A stretch of DNA of 64,000 nucleotides from Pseudomonadota bacterium (GTDB taxonomy: Bacteria > Myxococcota_A > UBA796 > UBA9615). Every line of letters starts with the position of its first letter. Position 1 is the stretch's first letter. Location: the NCBI GenBank assembly GCA_024229515.1, contig JAAESI010000246.1:1-64000 (forward strand), written 5' to 3'. Made by a program: the position numbers and the translations under genes. The notes below the pieces were generated by a model, which saw only the letters and a program-made list of their open reading frames with translations, did no database searches and was not told the DNA's origin. Shown here in pieces: positions 48,296 to 56,700 of this stretch.

Positions 48296-50452
48296 GTGGG
48301 GGAAGGTTCGAGCGGAGGAGTCGCCCTGGCGAAGTCGAGACGAGGAGCGGTGCATGTCGGCCTGGGCGCGATCTTCGCGTTCGTGGCGCTCACGGGGCTG
48401 TACCTGTTCGCAGCCGACCTGTTCGCCGTCGGGTACTTCCCCGTGCTCCTGGCCCACATCGTGGTCGGGCTGCTCCTCGCCGTCGCCGTGCCCATCGGCC
48501 TCGGACTGCACCTCAAGCGCACGTCGTCCCCCGGGCTCCGATCGGCGCTCCCGCTCATCGGCCTGCTCGCGGTCCCGATCGTGCTGGTCGAGATCGCGAT
48601 GCACTCCGCCGTGCGCAGCGTGGACGATGCGCGGGGACGCGAGGGGCTGTTGGAGCGGGCGGGCGCAGAGATCAGCTTGTTCCTGTGGGGCACGGACGGC
48701 GGCGACGGCGCCACGGTCTGGATGGCTGCGACCTTCGCGGTGCTGTTGGCGATCGTGTCGGCCCTGCTGGCGTGGGCGGTCCGGGAGCGCGACCCGTCGG
48801 TCCCCGTGCGCTGGACGGGGGTGATCGCCACCGCCGCGTTGATGCTGGCCGTGACCACGGGCTTGACCGGCTGGCTGGGTCGCGGCGACGCCCGGTTCGA
48901 TGCCTACGCGGCGCACTCGCTCCTGGGGCTGCTCACGCTGCTCGCCACGGCCGCGCACTTCAAGGCGCCGCGTCGGCTCCTCGGCCGGGTCGGGGGCCCC
49001 ATCGCGTTGCTGCTCGGCGCCGGCCTCATCGTCGCGCTCTGGGGAGAGGGGTACGCGGACGACCACGTCTGGAGGCTCGAAATCGACGTCGAAGAGGGGG
49101 TGCTCCCCGTGCGCGTCCTGCGGGCCCAGGGCGACGACGCGGGCGCCCCCATCCCGGAAGAACTGCTCCTCGGCTCGGACGGCTGCGGGGACGCGGGGTG
49201 CCACGAACAGCTGACCCACCAATGGGCGGGCTCAGCCCACCGGTTCAGCGCCGACAACGCCCTGTACCGGGCCGTGATCGACCAACTCGTCCAGGAACGC
49301 GACCCGTCCGAGGCCCGCTTCTGCGCCGGATGCCACGACCCCGTTCGAGCGCTCGCGGGCACGGCGGAGGCGGCCTACGCCGACGGCGCTCCGGCCCCCA
49401 GCGAAGGGGTCAACTGCGTCGTCTGCCACGTGCTCATCGGGCACGACGGGGTCCCCGGCAACGGCGACGCCCACTACCGCGCGCCGGTCCCCTACCCGGG
49501 CGCCGACCGGGAGGCGCGCAAGGTGAACATCAAGCTCGATCCCCGGTACCACCGCATGACGATGACGTCGGGGCGGACGGTGCACCCCGAGCTCTGCGGA
49601 ACCTGCCACCGAGTCGAGCTGGGCCCGTTCATGGGCGCCGCCGTGACGGCGGTCGTGCAGGCCACGTACGCGGGCCCAACCGACGACCGCTACGAGGGCG
49701 GCAGTGCGTCCATGTGCAGCGACTGCCACCTCCCCACGATCACGCGCCAGCCCAACGGCCAGTTCCCGCTGTACGACCACCAGATGGCCGGCATCAACTT
49801 CGATCTGGGCGCCTACGTCACCCACCCGGACGCCGACCGCGAGGCGATCGCGGACGTGCGCCAACGCGTCTCCTGGATGGTCGAGGGAGCGAACGCTGAC
49901 GGCCTCGTCTTCCCCCCGCCCCCGTTCGTCGACGAGTGGCCCGACGCCGACGACGCCCCCGGGGTGCTGGACGTCGACGTGTCGGGAGCCCGCCGCGGGG
50001 ACTTGCTGGCCGTAACCGTGATGACCTCGAACGCCCGCATCGGCCACCCCTTCCCCGTCGGCCCGTTCGATCTGCGCGAGGTCTGGCTTCAGGTGGTGGT
50101 GCGCGACTCCACCGGCGCGGCCGTCGGCTCCAGCGGACTGCCCGTCGACGGACGGGTCCCCGAGGAGGCACGCCGCCTCGGCGCCGTGGAGCTGGACCGC
50201 TCCGGCCAGCCGCTGCAACGCCACCGCATCTGGGACGTCGGCGGCTTGCGCGGCAAGCGGCTGATCCCACAAGGCGAGTCGGTCACCGATAGGTTCGAGT
50301 TCGCTCTCCCCGAAGGCACCGCCGGCCCGCTGCAGGTCGAAGCGGCGTGGCAGCTGCGGCGCGCAAACCCCGACTTCACGGCCTTCGCCCTCGGCCCGGA
50401 CCACCCCGGCTTCGACACGCACGAGGTCGCTCGCGGAGCCTGGAGCGAGTAG
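48296..50452 (+). CDS. Membrane-anchored pentaheme cytochrome c
   Basis: A 718-residue protein (counted from GTG 48296). Residues about 20-270 hold six or seven membrane helices (VGLGAIFAFVALTGLYLFAA; GVIATAALMLAVTTGLTGWL). The periplasmic part binds haem through CX4CH at C297 (CGDAGCH) and CxxCH at C343 (CAGCH), C374 (CVVCH), C434 (CGTCH) and C474 (CSDCH), like cytochrome c554-type proteins. A beta domain follows. The start is uncertain: GGAGGAG lies five bases before an in-frame CTG at 48326, a better ribosome site than that of GTG 48296. It is probably an electron carrier between membrane quinols and a periplasmic acceptor. Confidence 0.8.
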   Translation: MGEGSSGGVALAKSRRGAVHVGLGAIFAFVALTGLYLFAADLFAVGYFPVLLAHIVVGLLLAVAVPIGLGLHLKRTSSPGLRSALPLIGLLAVPIVLVEIAMHSAVRSVDDARGREGLLERAGAEISLFLWGTDGGDGATVWMAATFAVLLAIVSALLAWAVRERDPSVPVRWTGVIATAALMLAVTTGLTGWLGRGDARFDAYAAHSLLGLLTLLATAAHFKAPRRLLGRVGGPIALLLGAGLIVALWGEGYADDHVWRLEIDVEEGVLPVRVLRAQGDDAGAPIPEELLLGSDGCGDAGCHEQLTHQWAGSAHRFSADNALYRAVIDQLVQERDPSEARFCAGCHDPVRALAGTAEAAYADGAPAPSEGVNCVVCHVLIGHDGVPGNGDAHYRAPVPYPGADREARKVNIKLDPRYHRMTMTSGRTVHPELCGTCHRVELGPFMGAAVTAVVQATYAGPTDDRYEGGSASMCSDCHLPTITRQPNGQFPLYDHQMAGINFDLGAYVTHPDADREAIADVRQRVSWMVEGANADGLVFPPPPFVDEWPDADDAPGVLDVDVSGARRGDLLAVTVMTSNARIGHPFPVGPFDLREVWLQVVVRDSTGAAVGSSGLPVDGRVPEEARRLGAVELDRSGQPLQRHRIWDVGGLRGKRLIPQGESVTDRFEFALPEGTAGPLQVEAAWQLRRANPDFTAFALGPDHPGFDTHEVARGAWSE

Positions 50453-50455
50453 GCC

Positions 50456-51907
50456 TCAGGGCAGGCGGCAGACCGTGATCGCAGGCGGTCCTTCGGGTCC
50501 GGGGGGGAGCTTCGCCAACGGAACGCCCGCACCCACGATCCGGTCGAACGCCGCCCCGTTCCCGCTCCACGACGGCTCCCCCTCGAAGCCCTCGACGTAC
50601 CAGGCGCGTTCACGGGCGCTCACGCAGCCGCCCTCGTCGGGGGCGTCCCACCCATGGAAGACGAGGGCGATGCCCCGACTGCGGGCGTCGCACCGGCCGG
50701 AAACCGAGAGCCCTTCGCCGTCCCGGCTTCGCAGCCCGACCTGCACCAGGGAGGCGGCGTGGCCGCGACGGCGGGCCGTGAGCACACAAGCAGAGCAACC
50801 CTCGGGACACTCGGCCCGCCAGGCCTCGGTGAGGCCGTCCAGCGACTCGCTCTGCCCATCGGCGTAGACCGCCAGGAACACCCGGTCCTGCCCGACGGCC
50901 CCGGTCACGCCGAGCACCCAGACCACCAGGAGCAGGGGCACCGCCCGACCGGTCACGTCCACGCCGTCGAGCAGGCTGACGATTCCGGCGACGGCCAGGG
51001 GGACGACGGGGAGCAGGTACTCCTTCTCTTGCACCGGGAAGACCATCAGCCCCACCAGTGGGACCGCCACCGCGAGGGACCACCAGACGGCCTGCATCCC
51101 CACGGGCCGGCGGGCGGCGGCGAGCACCGCCGGAATGCCGAGGAACAACGCCAGGAGCCCGGGGTACAGGAGCAATCGGACGCCGACGTCGGCCGCGGAG
51201 GTGGGGCCGGTGGTTCCCCGCGCGAAGGCGTCCGCGACGGTCTCGAGAACGCCCACGTGGCGGTAGAAGCCGAACCAGGCGCCCGCCCCCGCCAGGACCA
51301 GGGCTCCGAGCAGCCCGAACAGTCCCCGGGCATCGCGGCTCGCCCCGAACGACCACCCGCACCACAGCACGGGGATGAGCAGGAACAGCGGCGTCGTCTG
51401 CTTTGCCAGCAGCGCGGCGGTCAGGCCGACCGCGACGAACGCGAAGGTCTGCCCGTTGGGGCGGCGGGCGGCGTAGGCCAGGGCCGTGGCGGTGCCCGCG
51501 ACGGTCAGCGTGACCAGGGACTCGGTGGTGACCCGGTAGCTGAACGGGATCAGGGCGGGCGCGAGCAGCAGGACGACGCGCCACCGGGAGCGCTCGGGCA
51601 CCAGCAGCGCCGTCGCCCCCAGGGTCGCGAGGCAGGCCAACAGACCCGGCAGCGCCAGCGCCCATCGGGAGACGCCGAAGAGGCCGCTGGATCCCGATGC
51701 GATCGTGCGCCACAGCGGGGGGTAGGCGAGGTCGGCGTCCGCGAACGTGGCCGTGCCCGCGAGCATGCGAAGCACCTGGTCGATGTGGCCGAGCTCGTCC
51801 TTGATGTGCTCGTGCTCCAGCTGCAGCGACACCACGGTCCACACCCACAGGAGGAACCACGCCGCGAGCACGGCGGTGGCGGCGCGACGCTCACGCAGGG
51901 CAGTCAC
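50456..51907 (-). CDS. GT-C-like (ArnT/PMT-type) membrane glycosyltransferase
   Basis: This 483-residue protein starts at GTG 51907, overlapping the stop of the upstream YfhO-like gene. About eleven helices span residues 1-345, with an early luminal loop containing EHEHIKDELGHIDQ and a first-loop acidic pair typical of GT-C catalytic sites. FPVQEKEYLLPVVPLAVAGI is the late membrane block. The soluble C-terminus has Cys (CPEGCSACVLTARRRGH, GRCDARSRG). A dolichyl- or undecaprenyl-phosphate sugar is the usual donor for this class; the substrate is unknown. Confidence 0.7.
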   Translation of the reverse strand: MTALRERRAATAVLAAWFLLWVWTVVSLQLEHEHIKDELGHIDQVLRMLAGTATFADADLAYPPLWRTIASGSSGLFGVSRWALALPGLLACLATLGATALLVPERSRWRVVLLLAPALIPFSYRVTTESLVTLTVAGTATALAYAARRPNGQTFAFVAVGLTAALLAKQTTPLFLLIPVLWCGWSFGASRDARGLFGLLGALVLAGAGAWFGFYRHVGVLETVADAFARGTTGPTSAADVGVRLLLYPGLLALFLGIPAVLAAARRPVGMQAVWWSLAVAVPLVGLMVFPVQEKEYLLPVVPLAVAGIVSLLDGVDVTGRAVPLLLVVWVLGVTGAVGQDRVFLAVYADGQSESLDGLTEAWRAECPEGCSACVLTARRRGHAASLVQVGLRSRDGEGLSVSGRCDARSRGIALVFHGWDAPDEGGCVSARERAWYVEGFEGEPSWSGNGAAFDRIVGAGVPLAKLPPGPEGPPAITVCRLP

Positions 51908-53748
51908 GGGCGCACCCACTCACGCCGCCGCACCAGCACCCACACGCCGGCGAACAGCACCGCCGAACCCGCCGACACCGCGCCGCCAATCTTGACCGAT
52001 GCGGGCAGGAAGGCGAGCTGCAGTTCACCGTCGAAGGCGGCGTCCAGGTCCACCGCGATCAGCCCCCGATCCTCGCCGAGCGTGCCGGCCGAGGGGACCC
52101 ACGCGCGGTGGTGGTTCTGGTTGATGACGATGCGCGCTGGCCCCTGCGTGTGAACCTCCAGGGTCAAGCGGTTCACGGTCGGACGGAGAGGCCCCAGGGT
52201 GCCGCTTCCGGTGCCGAACCAGGCTTCCCCCTGGTAGTCCGGAATCGCCTCCAGGGTCCCGTCCTGGCGCTGCTCGTGCGACGCCTCCAGCTCGGCGAGC
52301 AGCTCCGGCCGGATGTCCTCCGGCGGGTACTGGACCCCCACCCCGGCCTGGGGTGCGAGGTACACGAACAGCGCCGCCGTCTGCGATCCGCGCGACGGGA
52401 AGGGCAGGGTGCGCACCTGATAGAAGGTCTCGACCCAGGGGGCGGGCTCCGGGGCAGAGTGAGCGAAGACCTCGTGGTTCAGCTTGCCCGCCAAGGCCGC
52501 ATGCGGAACCAGGCTCAGCAACAACAGGGCGACGACCAGCGGCCCCCGGCCCGGCGGCACTCGCTCCCAGCGAAGGAGGGCCTGCACCCCAAGGCCGGCC
52601 CCGAGGCAGAGCCAGAGCATGAGGAAGAAGGCCACGTAGCGGTCGGTGGACCGCATCGCGTCGAAGATCGGGAGCACCTTCACCAGCGGGAAGAGGCTCA
52701 CCTGGGCCCCGGTGCCGGGAATCCAGCTCAGGAACAGCGTCACCGCCGCCAGCGCACCCGCCGCGGCCCCCACTCGGCCGCTCCGCGCGGCCCCCAGCAG
52801 CGCGAGCGGGAGCACCGCCCAGCCCAGCCCGACGTACGGATACTCCCAGCCCGAGGTGTCACCGTTGGGGCCGTACTCGCCCACCGCGTCGGCGATCTGA
52901 AACAGCCCCAAGAACGCCGCATCGACGGCGTGCCAGAGCCCCACCGGGTCGGGCGCGGGCCCCTCCACCCGCCAGCCGCGCGAGCTCAGGAAGTCCATCA
53001 TCGGCACGAACTTCGCCGCCCCCAGGCCTGCGCCGAGGAGGGCCGCGACCACCGCGAAGCCCAGCAGGGGGAGCCGCCGATCGGCCTCTTCCGTCATCGC
53101 CGCCCACGGTAGCCAGAGCGCTCCCTGAAGCACGGCGAACGCAAGACAGAGCTGCATCTGCACCCCGCCCGAAGCGAGCACCAGCCCCGCCCCGCCGGCG
53201 TACGCAAGCCCCATCGCGTTGGGTCCCCGCTGGGCCGACCGAAGCACCAGCCAGAGCACCGCCGGGACCACCATGAGGAACAGGCTCTCGTAGAAGCCGA
53301 CCGCGAGTCGCGACGGGATCCAGCCCGCGCCCGCGAACGCCGTCGCCGCGAACGCCGTCGGGAGGGGCCCGAGCTTGAGCTGATCGCGCGCCAGGCCGGC
53401 CACGCCGAAGGTGCCCAGGAGCAGCAGCAGCAGCGCGTTGATCTTCATCCCGAGGCCTTCGCCGAAGATCATGGTCACGCCGAAGAACGGGCTCGCGGTG
53501 CCGTCGGAGGGGTGCCCGAAGCTGGGGATGCCGCCCTCGAGGTAGGGATTCCAGAACGCCGGGAGCCCTTCGCTGAGCAGGGCGTGGCGGGCGTACCAGT
53601 TGAACTTCGCCGCCTCCAACCAGTCGAAGGCCCGGTACGAGTCGGCGTTGATGATCGCGCGGGGGCGCAGCAGGAGCGGGAGGCAAACCGCGAGCGCGAC
53701 CGCATACGGCAGAGCGCGCAGGAGCTGGTCTCGGCGGGCGTCGTTCAT
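51904..53748 (-). CDS. YfhO-family membrane protein
   Basis: A 614-residue protein begins MNDARRDQLLRALPYAVALA. About twelve helices are seen, with the YfhO-like motif WNPYLEGGIPSFGHPSDGTA and GMKINALLLLLLGTFGVAGL shared with the PHP-fusion protein at 44571. A periplasmic region near 440-560 is beta-rich (RLTLEVHTQGPARIVINQNH; RGLIAVDLDAAFDGELQLAF), and a final helix ends near WVLVRRREWVRP. YfhO proteins glycosylate lipoteichoic acid in Gram-positives; here the acceptor is unknown. It is coupled on both sides by four-base overlaps. Confidence 0.78.
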   Translation of the reverse strand: MNDARRDQLLRALPYAVALAVCLPLLLRPRAIINADSYRAFDWLEAAKFNWYARHALLSEGLPAFWNPYLEGGIPSFGHPSDGTASPFFGVTMIFGEGLGMKINALLLLLLGTFGVAGLARDQLKLGPLPTAFAATAFAGAGWIPSRLAVGFYESLFLMVVPAVLWLVLRSAQRGPNAMGLAYAGGAGLVLASGGVQMQLCLAFAVLQGALWLPWAAMTEEADRRLPLLGFAVVAALLGAGLGAAKFVPMMDFLSSRGWRVEGPAPDPVGLWHAVDAAFLGLFQIADAVGEYGPNGDTSGWEYPYVGLGWAVLPLALLGAARSGRVGAAAGALAAVTLFLSWIPGTGAQVSLFPLVKVLPIFDAMRSTDRYVAFFLMLWLCLGAGLGVQALLRWERVPPGRGPLVVALLLLSLVPHAALAGKLNHEVFAHSAPEPAPWVETFYQVRTLPFPSRGSQTAALFVYLAPQAGVGVQYPPEDIRPELLAELEASHEQRQDGTLEAIPDYQGEAWFGTGSGTLGPLRPTVNRLTLEVHTQGPARIVINQNHHRAWVPSAGTLGEDRGLIAVDLDAAFDGELQLAFLPASVKIGGAVSAGSAVLFAGVWVLVRRREWVRP

Positions 53749-56700
53749 CGGCGCCGTCCCACGAACAGGCTCAGCCCGATCAGCAACCAGGCGGCGGCCG
53801 AGGCGATCCCCGCGGGCACGAGTCCCGGCGGCACGAACCGGATCGGGAGGGCGCGGGCGTCGTCGGGGCCGGCTTCGAACGCGAAGTGGACCTGGTTGAC
53901 CGGCCACGTGGGGCGCCCGTCGCCCACCTTCCAGCCGGGGTGCCAGGTCTCCCCGACCACCACCAGGGCGCGGCCCTCGGTCCGCACGGTGGCGGCGCCG
54001 TCGATGCATGAGACCTCGGCGTCGACGAAGCGCGCCGACGCGAACCCGGGGTCCTCCACCACCGTGGGGGCGGTGATGTCGAAGGGGGTCCGCAGGAGTC
54101 GGTCGATGCGGGCGGTCTCCTCCGGTTCGACGACCACCGACGTGGTCGGCCAGCAGCGCGGAGCCGGGGGCCCGGCGTCGAACCGCAACTCCGGGCGAAG
54201 GCCTCCGACGGCCGTGCGCACCCGCATCAGCCGCATCGTCTGCATGCCGAGCGAGCGGGCTCCCTCGAACAAGGGCGGGATCCGCTCCGGAGCGAAGTCC
54301 TCCAGCTGGTGTCGATTCACGGGATCGCTCACGAGCGCCTCGGACAGGGGGGCCATCAGCGCCAGGGGACGGCGCGGAGGCATCTTGGCGCGCCCGCTGG
54401 CCGAGCGCGTGCCCCGCCGGGCGCCGACGTGGACCGGCCACCTCCAGCCCAACAGATGCTTCTGAGTGCGCTCCTGGAGGCCGTCGAAGTCGTCCCCCTC
54501 GTCGGCGAGGTCGGCGGACGGCCCCATCGCCCCGGTGTCGTAGAGGAATGCTTCCAGGTTCGCGAGCTCCCCCAGGTGAAGCACGCCTTCGTCCAGGCCC
54601 TCGATTCCGTCGACGTTGCCCCGTTCCGCCAGATCCATCGGCGCCGACGGCACCGCGAGGTGGAACCGCACGGCGATGACCGCGACATCGACCAGCGCGA
54701 CCGCGCACACCAGCGCCGTCCGGCGGGCTCCGGGCGGACTGCGGACCCCCCAGACGAGCACCCCCACGGTCACCACCGCCTGGACCGCGGCTACGGCCGC
54801 GCCGACCTCTTCTATCTCCGAGGGGAAGATGGACCCAGCAGCGATCGCGCGGACGATCACCGCAAGCCCCAGCGCTGCCACCGCCCAGCCCACGGGTCCG
54901 CGCAGTCGAGCCTTCAGCGCGTCGAAGTCCCCATCCAGCAGCCGGTCCAACGCCAGAGCGCCCACCACGGCCAGGGGGATCATCGCGAGGGCCCCCCAGA
55001 AGGTGTCGACAGGGTGGGTCACCAGCAGGAGCGGAGCGAACAGCCAGCGCAGGATGGGGATGCCTCCCGCGATGCCGGCGGCGTACAGCAGCGCCCCGAA
55101 CGCGACGAGCCGGCGCTGCTTCAGCTGGGTCGCCATCACCACCGCCGCGAGCACGAGCACGAGCCCCACCGACCAGTCCGGACGCAGCCGCAGCGGCTTC
55201 GGGGCGAACAGCCCGGGGAGGTTCCAGACCGACACCATGTCGTGCGCCGGCATCGCCAGCGTCGCCGCCCGGGCCGTGTCCGTAGCGGTCAGCCGCCACT
55301 CCAGCAGCGCCGGCACGAGCCCCGCACCGCCGCCGACGAGCCCCAGCGCCAACGCCGCCAACGCGAGGCCCCGCCGGCCGGGTCGGAGCAGCCCCCAGAC
55401 CGCCAACGCCGCGCCCGCGGCGGGTCCGTAGCGGAGGTGACTGCCCAGCAGCAGCAGCGCCGTCGCGGCTGCGGCCACAGCAGCCCACCGCAGCGCCGTC
55501 CGGCGATCCTCCTGGGGCGCCTGGTGCATGCGCTCCAGCGCGCCGAGGGCGACGGGGAACCAGACGAACACCGGCCAGCTGTCGATCATCAGGTCCACGA
55601 AGCTGAGCGAGCCGACCGTCCCGATCGCCACCCCGGCCCCCGCCAACGTCGCCGTCGCGTTCGACGCCCCGAACGTCTGCGCCATCCAGCGCACGGCGAA
55701 CAGGCAGCCGACGCCATGCAGCAGCATCGACGCGATGAGGGCGACGTGACCGGGAAGGAGCAACACCAGCCAGGTGCCCGGGTACAGCGGGTGGATCGAG
55801 CCGTCGGCGAAGAGGCTGACCCCGCCGAGCTTCCACGGCAGGAACCAGGGCGATCGGCCCTCCGTCAGCGCCGTGTGCAGCCACTCGTACAGCGGCACGG
55901 CGTGGAACAGCGCGTCGTCGGGGAGGTCGACGCCGGTGCCGAACAGCAGCGGACCGCCGGGCACCAGCACCGCCAGCGCGGCAGCCGGGAGCAGCCACCG
56001 CGGCGCCTCGGTCGGGCGCGCCGGGGCGACCGCGTCCTTCGTCTCCAGCGACGGCAGCATCAGCCCCAGGAGCAGCAGCCAGGCCCCCGCCGCGACTGCC
56101 CCCGAGGTAGCCAGGCCGGGGGGGTGGAAGCTCATCGTCAGGGTGTGGCTCCCCTCTTCGACGAACACGCCCTGGTGGACTTGGTTCACCGGCACGATGG
56201 GCAGGTCTCGGCCCGCCCCGTCGGCGATCCTCCAGCCTTGCCCAAAGCGTTCGCAGACGACCACGAGCGCGCGTCCTCCGACCGCCGTGGCCGTGATGAC
56301 GCCGGGCTGGGAGCAATCGACCGACGCCCGCGCCATGCCTGCGGCGGGCGCTCCCGACTCCAGCAGCGCCGGACCCGCGGCATCGAACGGCGTGGCCGTC
56401 AGCCGCCGCATCCGGACGTGGGGATCGGGCTCGACCTCGATGCTGGCGGGGGAGTAGCACTGGGGGGCCAGCGGTCCCGGCACAGGCTCGACGGCCGTCG
56501 GCCCCACCGCCCAGGGGAGCCCGTGGAGCGCCAGGACGCGGGCCGCTTCGGGGGTCTTCAAGATCCGACGCATGTCCTCGTCGGTCGGAGGCGCATCCGT
56601 CGGAAGCCTGGAGCGAAGCGGCCGCAACGCGATCGACTGCCTGACCGGCGTGAGCTTGTGTTCGCCGGCGAGGGCACGAGATCCGCGAGCCGCCGCGTAC

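Noticed and set aside
43449..48824. Nearly 1800-codon plus-strand frame opposite the YfhO-PHP gene
   Set aside because: Arg/Pro/His-rich shadow frame; the minus strand has clear membrane helices and PHP motifs.
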